From Prochloraceae cyanobacterium (GTDB taxonomy: Bacteria > Cyanobacteriota > Cyanobacteriia > Cyanobacteriales > JASJDA01), in the NCBI GenBank assembly GCA_030065755.1, contig JASJDA010000011.1:1-53716 (forward strand): a DNA stretch of 53,716 nt. Direction: 5' to 3'. Below are positions 27,573-35,807 of this stretch, one piece after another (position 1 is the stretch's first letter; every line of letters starts with the position of its first letter). The position numbers and the translations under genes are program-made. The notes below the pieces were generated by a model. It did not search any database, was not told the origin of the DNA, and saw only the letters and a list, made by a program, of their open reading frames with translations.

Positions 27573-28344
27573 GACCAATTCCCTTACCGATATCTAAAGC
27601 AGACTTAAGCGCTCGTGTAACGTAATTTTTAGCCTCCTCAACAGCTACAGGTAAATTTTTTCCCAGTGCCAGATTAGCAGAGATCGCTGCCGAAAGAGTA
27701 CAACCTGTTCCGTGGGTGTGAATAGTTTCAACTAGAGTTGTCTGCAAAATTTTTATTTCTCGACCGTCAAACCAAATATCTACACCTTTGAGCGAGCCTT
27801 TCATTGCTCCCCCTTTTACTAAAACAGCAGATGCTCCCAATTGATAAATTATCCTTGCTGCTTCTTGCATATCTTCTAGGGTGTCGATCGTTAAACCGCT
27901 CAAGATCTGGGCTTCGTAACGATTGGGAGTGACAATAGTAGCAAGAGGTAGCAAAAGTTCTTTTAACGCAGCGATCGCGCGATCGTCAATCAATTGGGCT
28001 CCGGTGCGAGATACCATTACTGGATCTACTACCAGAAGATCTATATCCCATTTTTTTACTTGTAGAGCTACTGCCTCAATAATGTCTTCAGCGAGCAACA
28101 TCCCAGTTTTTGCGGCACCTGCGCCAATATCGTTCATCACCGCGTCTATTTGAGCTACAACTGCAGCTGGAGATAGTGGATCTACCCGCGTTACGCCGAG
28201 GGTATTTTGAGCTGTGACGCAGGTTATGGCTGTCATACCGTGGACGCGGTGACAGCAAAAAGTGCGCAGATCTGCCTGAATTCCTGCACCTCCGCCACTA
28301 TCAGACCCCGCGATCGTCAAAGCTATTTTTTTTAATTTAGTCAT
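27520..28344 (-). CDS. thiD: Hydroxymethylpyrimidine/phosphomethylpyrimidine kinase
   Basis: Phosphorylates the pyrimidine half of thiamine twice before coupling to the thiazole. The 274-residue ribokinase-fold protein has ALTIAGSDSGGGAGIQAD at the start, TAQNTLGV, VVDPVMVSRTG, TPNRYEA and the catalytic HTHGTGCTLSAAISA with its anion-hole GTGC. The last ~14 residues (GEWESGRGGEGE) are not family sequence; they are translated from the G-rich dispersed repeat. The ATG lies 14 nt after the ftsZ stop, so the two are probably co-transcribed. Confidence 0.94.
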   Translation of the reverse strand: MTKLKKIALTIAGSDSGGGAGIQADLRTFCCHRVHGMTAITCVTAQNTLGVTRVDPLSPAAVVAQIDAVMNDIGAGAAKTGMLLAEDIIEAVALQVKKWDIDLLVVDPVMVSRTGAQLIDDRAIAALKELLLPLATIVTPNRYEAQILSGLTIDTLEDMQEAARIIYQLGASAVLVKGGAMKGSLKGVDIWFDGREIKILQTTLVETIHTHGTGCTLSAAISANLALGKNLPVAVEEAKNYVTRALKSALDIGKGIGPVGAVGEWESGRGGEGE

Positions 28345-28358
28345 CTGTTACTTTGGCT

Positions 28359-29654
28359 TCACTGTCTGGGAAAACGCCGACGTTGAAGAAATTCAGGAAT
28401 ATCTAAAACATTTTTATCTCTTTCTGGTTTTTGTGGTTCTGGTTTTCTTCCTTTAGGCTGCTGAGGTTTAGGAGGTACAGGGGTTTGAATTTGAGCTGTT
28501 GGGGATGATGTTTTTTGTGCTTCTCCGGTAAAGCCAGTAGCAATCACGGTAATTTTCACTTCTCCCTGTAGTTGTTCGTCTATCACGGCTCCAAAAATAA
28601 TATTGGCATTGGGATCGACCCTTTCATAGATAGTTTCAGCAGCAGCATTGACTTCGTGTAGAGTTAAGTCGGTACCCCCAGTAATATTCAAAACCACTCC
28701 TTTGGCTCCTTCTATAGAAGACTCTAGCAAAGGAGAATTAATTGCTGCTGCTGCTCCATCTGCTGCCCTTGATTTGCCAGAACCGATACCAATTCCCATT
28801 AGGGCTGAACCCGCATCTGCCATTACTGCCCGTACGTCAGCGAAGTCTACATTAACTAAGCCTGGAATGGTTATAATATCCGATATTCCTTGTACACCTT
28901 GGCGTAGAATGTCGTCAGCTACTATAAATGCTTCTTGTACTGGTGTTTCTGGTGAGATTACCGATAGTAGCTGATTGTTAGGAATAATAATTAGGGTATC
29001 GACTCGACTTTGTAAAGAAGAGATTCCTTCTTCTGCTTGATTGGTGCGGCGACGACCTTCAAAAGTAAAGGGGCGAGTGACCACACCAACGGTAAGGCAA
29101 CCCATTTCTTTAGCAACTTCCGCCACGATCGGTGCTGCACCCGTACCAGTACCGCCACCCATTCCTGCTGTAATAAAAACTAGGTCGGTATCTTCTAAAG
29201 CACTGGCTATCTCCTCGCGAGATTCTTCAGCAGCTTTCTGCCCTATCGCCGGATTTCCACCCGCACCCAGCCCTCTGGTTAATTTCTGACCTACTTGCAG
29301 GAGATTGGGCGCAGAAGCTTTACATAGGGCTTGAGCGTCAGTATTAATTGCCCAAAATTCAACCCCGACAATACTGCTTTCAATCATGCGGTTAACAGCG
29401 TTACATCCTCCGCCGCCAACGCCTATAACTTTTATTTTGGCAATGTTACTAGGGACTATATTATCGCTTCTTTTTTGTTCTGATGGTATTCCCTGGGAAT
29501 CCTTATTTGACGCTAATGATAACTCGGAGCGATTGTAGATATAACTACCTGTAACGCTCATTGGTTCCTCAGCGTATTCTGAGTTATTCAAGCTAAAATT
29601 GCCTATTCTTACTTTATTATTACTTTTCATTTTATTTGCTAAGGTTTTATCCAC
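28359..29654 (-). CDS. ftsZ: Cell division GTPase FtsZ
   Basis: The tubulin-like protein that forms the division ring. The 431-residue product has a non-conserved ~60-residue leader, common in cyanobacteria, then [25 protein letters not shown] (quoted: [15 protein letters not shown]), the tubulin signature [10 protein letters not shown] and the synergy-loop region [15 protein letters not shown]. The C-terminal peptide [15 protein letters not shown] binds partner proteins. The longest start is GTG at 29654; ATG at 29630 is an alternative, and the core is unaffected. ftsQ lies upstream on the same strand beyond a 500-nt spacer. Confidence 0.97.
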   Translation of the reverse strand: MDKTLANKMKSNNKVRIGNFSLNNSEYAEEPMSVTGSYIYNRSELSLASNKDSQGIPSEQKRSDNIVPSNIAKIKVIGVGGGGCNAVNRMIESSIVGVEFWAINTDAQALCKASAPNLLQVGQKLTRGLGAGGNPAIGQKAAEESREEIASALEDTDLVFITAGMGGGTGTGAAPIVAEVAKEMGCLTVGVVTRPFTFEGRRRTNQAEEGISSLQSRVDTLIIIPNNQLLSVISPETPVQEAFIVADDILRQGVQGISDIITIPGLVNVDFADVRAVMADAGSALMGIGIGSGKSRAADGAAAAINSPLLESSIEGAKGVVLNITGGTDLTLHEVNAAAETIYERVDPNANIIFGAVIDEQLQGEVKITVIATGFTGEAQKTSSPTAQIQTPVPPKPQQPKGRKPEPQKPERDKNVLDIPEFLQRRRFPRQ

Positions 29655-30163
29655 ATTTTCTAGCCCCTAAGTAATGTAATATCTTTCTTAGGTCTATATG
29701 TTCACTATTATCTGTGCCATCGTACACTTCTAAATTAATAAAAATCTTTAAATTTTCAACCTTTTTGCTTTCTAAAAATTGCACAGATCGCGAATTTTAA
29801 GATTTTTTTTGCCAACTAAAGCTACTTTTCCCTAAAATTATCTAAAAAATCAAAGATTAAAGACTGTTTATAAAATAAACATTAAGAAAATTTTTGAGCT
29901 TCTTCAAGCATTCGCAACATATTATTGACTTTTTTGGGGAGTTTGTAAGTGATAAAAAGTAACAAAAAGTATGTAAAATAACAATGAATATAAAATCAAC
30001 TCAGTCTCTGTCGATCGTCTAACTTTTTTTAATCTTTAGCCAGGTAGGGGAGGGGGAGAGGGGGTGAGTGGGAGAGGGGGTGAGGGGGTGAGGGGGAGAA
30101 GAACAAATACAAACAGCTAACAGCTAACAGCTAACAGCCAACAGCAAATAGCCAACAGCATCC
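29655..30163. other. AT-rich ftsZ upstream region with composite repeat
   Basis: This 509-nt spacer between ftsQ and ftsZ has no gene. The ftsZ-proximal 350 nt are very AT-rich and presumably hold the ftsZ promoter(s). The ftsQ-proximal part (30043-30160) is a G-rich tract (GGGGGAGAGGGGGTGAG-type units) followed by AACAGCT/AACAGCC heptamers. That is the inverted counterpart of the repeat at 27454-27572. Confidence 0.55.
30043..30160. repeat. Composite repeat: G-rich tract plus AACAGCT heptamers
   Basis: A purine tract (30047-30100) is followed by about seven AACAGC[TC] heptamers, ending just before the ftsQ stop. Heptamer tandem repeats of this kind (STRR) are known in cyanobacteria. Confidence 0.75.
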
Positions 30164-30988
30164 TTAGCGAGAGAGTTTCTTTTGCAGTTGAATTTTAGGG
30201 GATTGAGGATTAGTTAGGTCAATATAGGCTATTTGATTGAGCTGAATTCGATCGGGTAATTTTCGCATCTGAGATAATACAGATAGTTGCTGAGAAAATT
30301 TAGATATGTCCGCACCTAAATGTACTTTTCCCAGCTCAGTTTCGAGAATAATGTTGTTGGGATCTTGCCAATTTAGTTCGTCAATTTGGACTGAAGATCG
30401 ATCGATGAGCTGGTACAGTTTTTGCCAGTAGGGAAGATAGTGTTTTGGAGAACCGCTTATTTTGAGAGTTGGCAGCTTAAAACCCTTTTTGTCAGTATGA
30501 TAGCTGTTTTTGGAGATCCAGGTGCCTCTTTCGTCTAAAAAACCTACTTCTCTAGTGTAAGAGCCACTGCGATCGAGTGTTTTCTTTGGGGACAAAGCGA
30601 TCGCTACGGGCAGAGTTTCTTTTACTTCAATTGTTATAGTTGTAGGGAATAGTTGACGGCTAATTGTTGCTTGTTCTACTGGAGCAGTAGATTTTAAATG
30701 TTGAATCAATTCTTGCGGCGATAGTTGCAGCAAAGATTCCGACTCAAATACGGAAATTGCTTCTCGAATTGCTCGTGTAGCAACAAATTGGTTGCCTTTA
30801 ATTTTTATTTGGGATTGTCCGCGAATTATCCACAGAGGATTGGCGATCGCCCAACACAATCCTCCACTCAGGCTAGTTAAGATCAGCAGTCGCCACAAAC
30901 CTTGGCAAAATTCTATTTTCCTTTGGCGCTGTAGTTGTTGCCTTTTCTGTTCGATCTCGTTGGCAGAAATTAATGTCTTGCTTGTCAC
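30164..30988 (-). CDS. ftsQ: Cell division protein FtsQ
   Basis: A 274-residue bitopic divisome protein that links early and late division proteins. A basic cytoplasmic head (EIEQKRQQLQRQRKIE) precedes one membrane helix (LWRLLILTSLSGGLCWAIA). An extracytoplasmic POTRA domain follows (IKIKGNQFVATRAIREAI, LIQHLKSTAPVEQATISRQLFPTTITIEV in parts), then the beta domain (RIQLNQIAYIDLTNP). It starts with GTG. It lies upstream of ftsZ on the same strand, a common cyanobacterial order. Confidence 0.9.
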   Translation of the reverse strand: MTSKTLISANEIEQKRQQLQRQRKIEFCQGLWRLLILTSLSGGLCWAIANPLWIIRGQSQIKIKGNQFVATRAIREAISVFESESLLQLSPQELIQHLKSTAPVEQATISRQLFPTTITIEVKETLPVAIALSPKKTLDRSGSYTREVGFLDERGTWISKNSYHTDKKGFKLPTLKISGSPKHYLPYWQKLYQLIDRSSVQIDELNWQDPNNIILETELGKVHLGADISKFSQQLSVLSQMRKLPDRIQLNQIAYIDLTNPQSPKIQLQKKLSR

Positions 30989-31095
30989 GAGGGTAGCTGT
31001 CCATTGAGAACTTGAATAATTAAAACCGCATTTTAGTCCAATCGTGACTTATGGGTATCTCTGAGCGAACAATTGTGATTTTTTTTTACGTTTGC

Positions 31096-31142
31096 TAGTA
31101 GAAACTTTCTATAGAACGTCTTTACATGGTACGTTTCTACTA
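31096..31142. terminator. Inverted repeat at the end of the beta-propeller gene
   Basis: TAGTAGAAAC (31096-31105) and GTTTCTACTA (31133-31142) are perfect 10-nt arms; the right arm includes the gene's stop codon. No clear T run follows on the gene's strand, so it may protect the RNA end or terminate weakly. Confidence 0.4.
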
Positions 31143-32504
31143 TTTGACTAAATACATACTGTGGGCTCCTCTAGTAACGTCAATTTTGAATCCAGTTCGT
31201 TCTAATTTTGGTTGGTCTCCACCGATAACATTCCAGAATTCGATCGCGCCTTTTTTCGGGCTTTTTTCCCGATAATTATAGATAACTACAGCTACGGATT
31301 TACCATCAGCATCAAAAACTGCATCTTCTGGGAGCAATCCTTCAAAGCCGTATTCTTCGCCCACTGTAGTTAACTCTCCAGATTTCAAATCAATTTTCAC
31401 TAGGGACAGAGAACTATATTCAGTACTGGGAACAATTAACTTTAATATTCCTTCTGGTGCGTAAGTGCGGCGCATATTTACTGTTACCAGCAAAGATCCG
31501 TCAGGACTCATGGCAAAACCTTCGGGACTCAAACCTACTTCTGCTGTCGATACTAATTTATGTTCTCCATTATTGCGATCGAAGCCAATAGAAAATAGTT
31601 TCCCATTCCGATTAAAAATAGCGCCCAAAGTCCCCTCGCCCCAGCCCGTATCTGTCACTACAAAATAACGACCGTCGGGAGTAAATTTACCTTCACTCAA
31701 GCGCGTGCCAATTTTAATGCGATCGCCAAATGGTTCTATGCTACCATCAGCTTTAAATTCGTAAAATGCTATCTCAGTATCTCCTAGATTTAGAGCGAGA
31801 AAGCGACCGGAAGGATGCCAAGAAATTGCCCTAATAATTCCCACTTCACTAGAATTATTTTCGATCGTAAAATAGCGGCGCTCTTTAGGCAATCCATTTT
31901 CTAGTTCGACAATAATTAATTCTCGTCCCTTTTCTTTATTATCAATGGCTATAAATTTGCCATCGGGACTGATACTAACTGAATTAGGACTGCTGGCGAT
32001 CGCTACTTTTTTTAAAACAGTAAGTTTACTAGGATTGGAAATATCTACTATTGTTAGCAGTTTTCCTGGCGGCATATCCGACCAAATATCATCAAATTCT
32101 TGAGTGTCGTTAGGAACTTGTCCCCTTGTTTCTATGATGTATGCTTTAGTACCATCTGGAGAAGCAATGACAGTTTGAGGCCAATTCATCACAGAGTTAG
32201 ACGCTTCAATTTGAAGAACATTGGGTTTATTTTTATTCAAGGGTAAAGTCACTACTGTCAAAGCATCTTCAATACCTTCAACCTGGTCTAATTTACCATC
32301 AGCATAAGCAGTTGCGACCATATCAGCATCGGAAGCGACAAGCAAATTTCTTCCTGTAAACTGCACCGATCGGGTAAGGTTTTTTGGAACTTTGGCGATT
32401 TTGACTCGCGAATTGAGGCTAATTAATACTATTCCCATAACTGCCAGCCCAACACCAATTAAACCAACGACGGCTAACTTAGGCTGCTTGACAAAAAATT
32501 TCAT
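31140..32504 (-). CDS. Membrane-anchored beta-propeller protein (lactonase/YncE-like)
   Basis: A 454-residue protein. Its N-terminal signal anchor (KLAVVGLIGVGLAVMGIVLISL) predicts export with the body outside the cytoplasm. The rest is a repeated beta-propeller: ASPDGTKAYI, SISPDGKFIAI, SWHPSGRFLALN, FTPDGRYFVVTD, AMSPDGSLLVTVN and FDADGKSVAVVI. Each has the '(S/T)PDG..' turn of YncE/lactonase-type blades. No catalytic residues can be named. It is downstream of the broken reductase gene on the same strand. Confidence 0.78.
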   Translation of the reverse strand: MKFFVKQPKLAVVGLIGVGLAVMGIVLISLNSRVKIAKVPKNLTRSVQFTGRNLLVASDADMVATAYADGKLDQVEGIEDALTVVTLPLNKNKPNVLQIEASNSVMNWPQTVIASPDGTKAYIIETRGQVPNDTQEFDDIWSDMPPGKLLTIVDISNPSKLTVLKKVAIASSPNSVSISPDGKFIAIDNKEKGRELIIVELENGLPKERRYFTIENNSSEVGIIRAISWHPSGRFLALNLGDTEIAFYEFKADGSIEPFGDRIKIGTRLSEGKFTPDGRYFVVTDTGWGEGTLGAIFNRNGKLFSIGFDRNNGEHKLVSTAEVGLSPEGFAMSPDGSLLVTVNMRRTYAPEGILKLIVPSTEYSSLSLVKIDLKSGELTTVGEEYGFEGLLPEDAVFDADGKSVAVVIYNYREKSPKKGAIEFWNVIGGDQPKLERTGFKIDVTRGAHSMYLVK

Positions 32505-32531
32505 ATTATTTATTGAAATAAAAACTAAAAG

Positions 32532-33575
32532 TTATTTGGCTTTGCGATCGTCAAAGACTCCATAAGCGAGCAGACTCTTAGCGGTAGCAATTACAGCATC
32601 ATCAGGCGATCGTGGCAACCATCCCAGTTCCTTTTTAGAAGTTTCGTGACTGACTCTTCGATACTGATTGAGTTCGGGTACGATCGTACCAACAGCAGGG
32701 TCAAATAATGCCAGAAGACGGATAAGCCAAGCAGGTGCGCGGAGAGTAGGCACTTTATTCCCTTCCTCACCCAGACCGCAACGAAGGGTTGCAGCCATCT
32801 CGTGCAATCACATGAAGCCAGCACTTGCCATGAACCTACCACCCGCGCCTTTGGGTTTTTCCATTGCGAGTAAATGTAAGTCTGCAACATCGCGAACATC
32901 TACGACTTCATATCCGAGAGGCGGAATTAGTGGCAGGCTTCCATCCATAAATCTTTTGACAAACTCTAGGGAAGCATTAACTCGTGCCTCCAACACGGGG
33001 CCACATACCAAACCTGGGCATACTGTTGCCAATTCGAGCGAGTTCTCTTTGTTAACAAAATCCCATGCAGCGCGTTCGGCAATTGTTTTACTTTGATTGT
33101 AAGCCGTGACTGTTTTATTATTTAGATCTGTCCAATCTTTCTCATCGTAAATATAGTCTTTTTCCATCGAAGGAGAGCCACATACTGCAGCTTGTGAAGA
33201 TGTCATAACAACTCTTTTGACACCTGCACGAATAGCAGCTGCGAGAACCCGTAAAGCACCGTCGCGGGCAGGTATTATAAGTTCGTTGGGGTTTTTAGGC
33301 TGTTGTACTGGCAATGGGGAAGCAAGATGAAGAATGTACTCGCACCCTTTAACCGCAGCATCCCAGCCGCGATCGGAATCTAGGGTAGCGATCGCGTACT
33401 CTACATCCGCGCGATCGGGATAATGGGTATTAATTAGTGCTTTACATTTCTCTATTTGCGATTCGGAACGTACAGTGGCTCGAACAGCATAACCCTTCTT
33501 CAGCAAGGCTAAAACACAATGACCGCCGATGAATCCCGACGCACCAGTCACCAATACAATTGACTTGTTCTGCAT
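32532..33575 (-). pseudogene. NAD(P)-dependent reductase/epimerase (dihydroflavonol-reductase-like), broken by one TGA
   Basis: Reading in one frame from ATG 33575 gives an extended SDR protein of about 347 residues: LVTGASGFIGGHCVLALL, YILHLASPLPV, VVMTSSQAAVCG with the catalytic Ser, AYNQSKTIAE with Tyr-xxx-Lys, and VVDVRDVADLHLLAM. At codon 256 (32808-32810) a TGA interrupts ASAGFM-stop-LHEMAATLR. The frame is unchanged on both sides, and the downstream 91 codons continue the family fold (GWLPRSPDDAV). TGG to TGA fits, since a Trp is plausible there. The truncated 255-residue product keeps the catalytic residues but loses the C-terminal substrate lobe. A sequencing error cannot be excluded. 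It is divergent from the LysR gene. Confidence 0.8.
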
Positions 33576-33650
33576 AAAAAAACTTTATAATCTTTCTTTA
33601 CGGTAGACAGAAGCTTTAAAAAGCTGCCAGGCATTTTTGGACATAAGATA

Positions 33651-33665
33651 ATAACTAACAGTTAT
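33651..33665. promoter_or_regulatory. Palindromic LysR-type operator candidate
   Basis: ATAACTAACAGTTAT is a perfect palindrome with a 3-nt centre, 9 nt upstream of the LysR start codon and inside the 99-nt divergent spacer. It fits the dyad shape of LysR-type sites and could mediate autoregulation and control of the reductase. Confidence 0.5.
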
Positions 33666-33674
33666 GGGCTGGCT

Positions 33675-34550
33675 ATGGAATTTCGTCATCTCAAATACTT
33701 CGTTACCGTTGCCGAAGAATTACACTTTAGTAGGGCTGCGGAGAAACTATATTTAACTCAACCAGCTTTAAGCAAGCAAATTCGCGCCTTAGAAGAAGAA
33801 TTGCAAGTAAAATTATTCGATCGCGCTAAACAAAAGATAAAACTAACTCAAGCAGGAGAGGCGTTTTTAGAAACAGCGCGGCGAATTCTTGAAGAAGTGG
33901 AAAGAGGGGTAGAAAATACCAGAAGAGTAGCGCGAAAAGAAGTGGGACAACTCAAGGTGGGTTTTACTGCTTCTGCCTTACATAGCGTATTGCCAGAAAT
34001 AATTGGTAAGTTTCGTCAAATTTACCCCGAAGTAGAATTAATTCTGACTGAGATTTGCACTGAAGACCAAGTAGAAGCTTTACAAAACTATCGAATCGAT
34101 GTTGGATTTCTCCATCCTCCCATTCGCGACAAATCTAAATCTCTCAGTTTACATTTGCTACGAGAAGATTCAATTTTATTAGCAATACCAGCATCTCATC
34201 CCTTGGCCGATCGAGAAGAAATAGCGATCGAATCTCTCGCCAACGAACCTATAATTCTCTACCCGCGTCAAAAAGGACCAGTACTATACGAACAATTCTT
34301 ACAATTGTGTGAGAAAGCAGGATTTTTTCCCAATATAGTCCAAGAAGTAGAAATGACTCAAACTCGCTTGGGTTTAGTCGCTGCTGGAATGGGAATATCT
34401 TTTATTATTTCTAGCGTGCAAAACTTGAGTAATAAAGGCGTAGTTTATCGACCTCTGGTGGAGGAATTGCCCAAGCTGCAATTGGCTATAGCCTGGCGAT
34501 CGGACGATTTTTCCCCAGTCATGCGCGAATTTATCCTATATTTCTTTTAA
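33675..34550 (+). CDS. LysR-family transcriptional regulator
   Basis: A 291-residue regulator. The N-terminal winged helix is classic: EFRHLKYFVTVAEELHFSRAAEKLYLTQPALSKQI (quoted in parts FSRAAEKLYLTQPALSKQI). A linker helix leads to the periplasmic-binding-like effector domain (GQLKVGFTASALHSVLPEII, RIDVGFLHPP, GLVAAGMGISFI). The type is closest to CynR/BenM-like members, but the ligand is unknown. By the usual divergent arrangement it should control the reductase gene across the 99-nt spacer. As that gene is broken, the regulator may be an orphan. Confidence 0.92.
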   Translation: MEFRHLKYFVTVAEELHFSRAAEKLYLTQPALSKQIRALEEELQVKLFDRAKQKIKLTQAGEAFLETARRILEEVERGVENTRRVARKEVGQLKVGFTASALHSVLPEIIGKFRQIYPEVELILTEICTEDQVEALQNYRIDVGFLHPPIRDKSKSLSLHLLREDSILLAIPASHPLADREEIAIESLANEPIILYPRQKGPVLYEQFLQLCEKAGFFPNIVQEVEMTQTRLGLVAAGMGISFIISSVQNLSNKGVVYRPLVEELPKLQLAIAWRSDDFSPVMREFILYFF

Positions 34551-34606
34551 ATTACATTTGTATATACAATTTGCTCCAATTTTAGTATTACAAATGTAAT
34601 TTAAAA
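34545..34606. terminator. 18-bp perfect inverted repeat at the LysR 3' end
   Basis: Arms 34545-34562 and 34589-34606 are perfectly complementary (centre of arm AAATTACATTTGTA), with a 26-nt loop. The left arm includes the LysR stop. It is AT-rich, with T and A runs at the two outer ends, so it could terminate both convergent transcripts or be a MITE-like element. Confidence 0.55.
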
Positions 34607-34770
34607 ATATAGATTGCTAAATGGCTGAATTTCGCGTTATCACTGAACTTCCCCTGGTACTCATAGGCTTGGAGGAACACCATCGCCTTACCAGCCTCTT
34701 GCGGCACCGCTTGCAATCCAGTCCCTTCGAGCAACTGATTAGCCGCCTTCAAAAGATATAGCGATCGCAT
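34588..34770 (-). CDS. Short unrecognised protein (60 aa)
   Basis: A 60-codon frame from ATG 34770 (MRSLYLLKAANQLLEG), two nucleotides after the stop of the antitoxin-like remnant, so the two once formed an operon. It ends inside the inverted repeat, so its C-terminal residues (AIYIFKLHL) may be read-through into the repeat. No family is recognised. It could be the toxin-side partner or a fragment of a longer gene. Confidence 0.35.
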   Translation of the reverse strand: MRSLYLLKAANQLLEGTGLQAVPQEAGKAMVFLQAYEYQGKFSDNAKFSHLAIYIFKLHL

Positions 34771-34771
34771 T

Positions 34772-34982
34772 CTATTTTTCTTTTGATGCTTTCTCAATTT
34801 TCATTTTAAGACGATTAACGATCTCTTCATTTAATTCTGGTTCCATTTCTGCTTGTTCTCTAGTAGATAAGATTTTGTTTATTTCGAGCGCATCTGCTTT
34901 TCCTAATCTTTCTAGCATTTTCCGATAAATCAATTAATTGTTGATGCAACGTTTCAGGTAATCTTAAAGTTAATCGACCCAT
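34772..34982 (-). pseudogene. Remnant of a ribbon-helix-helix (CopG/HicB-like) antitoxin gene
   Basis: ATG 34982 opens MGRLTLRLPETLHQQLIDLSEN, the first strand and helix of a ribbon-helix-helix DNA-binding antitoxin. The frame then turns to nonsense. The +1 frame continues with LERLGKADALEINKILSTRE and EPELNEEIVNRLKMKIEKASK, resembling the C-terminal tail of the same family. The middle, with the second helix, is missing. The gene thus appears broken by deletion and frameshift. Confidence 0.5.
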
Positions 34983-35009
34983 AACATTTATCTCCAAATT
35001 TACGCCAAT

Positions 35010-35153
35010 TTAATAACTAATTCGGTTGGAATCATTAATTATAGTATTAGGATTTATAGCAATAGCTTGACAAATTTCTTTATTTTCTAAATCTAAAATC
35101 TCTTGCAATCTTGCAGTTGTTGTATTTGAATTTCTTGCTTCTTGCAGTGTCAT
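35010..35153 (-). CDS. Short hypothetical frame (47 aa), doubtful
   Basis: ATG 35153 to TAA 35010 encodes a polar peptide beginning MTLQEARNSNTTTARLQEIL. No membrane segment or family is seen and it lies in a decay zone between two broken genes. It may be a fragment of a former gene. Confidence 0.2.
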   Translation of the reverse strand: MTLQEARNSNTTTARLQEILDLENKEICQAIAINPNTIINDSNRISY

Positions 35154-35208
35154 AATTAATTAGGTTAAAAGTTAAAGAGATGATTTTTCCCCTCATCCCC
35201 TCACCCTC

Positions 35209-35735
35209 TCAAATAATTAAAACTTTTTCCAAAGAAAATCCTTTGCGCTTAACCTTTTTTAGCGGTTTAATAAAATAATATTGCATCCATTCGCGATCGT
35301 AACGTTGAGTGCAACGATCTCCAGTAAAAATAAACTTCAATTCTACGGATTTAGGAAAAATAAATTCAATGATGTCAATAGCATAACTGCGGCTTGCTGC
35401 TGTCCATACAGCTAAATTAAATCAGTTATCAGTTATCAGTTATCAGTTATCAGGTCTCAGTAGTGGATTTAAACCACTACTGAGACGTTGCAACTATAGA
35501 GTTGGGGGACTTCTTATCCCACAGAAAAACTTAACTGATAACTGTTCACTGATAACTGTTCACTGATGTTAAACCAAGTCGCACAAGTAGAAATAAACTC
35601 GTCAACACTAGGTCTTTTATAAACATTATATTCTTCGATTTTTAAATCCCCAGGACATTGTAATTGTTTGTCTGTACTGTGTATTAGAGTTTCGTCTAAA
35701 TCTAAGATTAAAAGTTTGTCAAAACGTGCAGACAT
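35209..35735 (-). pseudogene. HAD/NIF-type phosphatase gene split by a palindromic insertion and 3'-truncated
   Basis: The 5' part (from ATG 35735) encodes KLLILDLDETLIHST, the DxDxT active site of NLI-interacting/CTD-type phosphatases, and runs to STCATWF. Inserted DNA then brings a stop. Beyond it the protein resumes in another frame: NLAVWTAASRSYA, the family's second motif, then IFTGDRCTQRYDR and KRKGFSLEKVLII, ending in TGA where the family continues with DDTP. Removing 35417-35568 rejoins TWF-NLAVW exactly. The 3' end is lost next to a G-rich tract, so the gene is broken twice. Confidence 0.75.
35422..35568. mobile_element. MITE-like palindromic insertion with STRR heptamer ends, TTAAA target duplication
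   Basis: An ~147-bp insertion between two TTAAA copies (35417-35421 and 35569-35573). The left end is an array of ATCAGTT/TCAGTTA heptamers. The right end carries inverted ACTGATAACTGTTC units. Inside is a perfect 13-bp inverted repeat, GTCTCAGTAGTGG (35454-35466) / CCACTACTGAGAC (35474-35486). It has no coding capacity. It interrupts the HAD phosphatase gene. Confidence 0.7.
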
Positions 35736-35807
35736 AATAGCGATCGCCCATAATTTTGCCAGAGAGCGATCGCTAATTTAATAAATGCGATCGCTCCTCT
35801 AGCCTAT

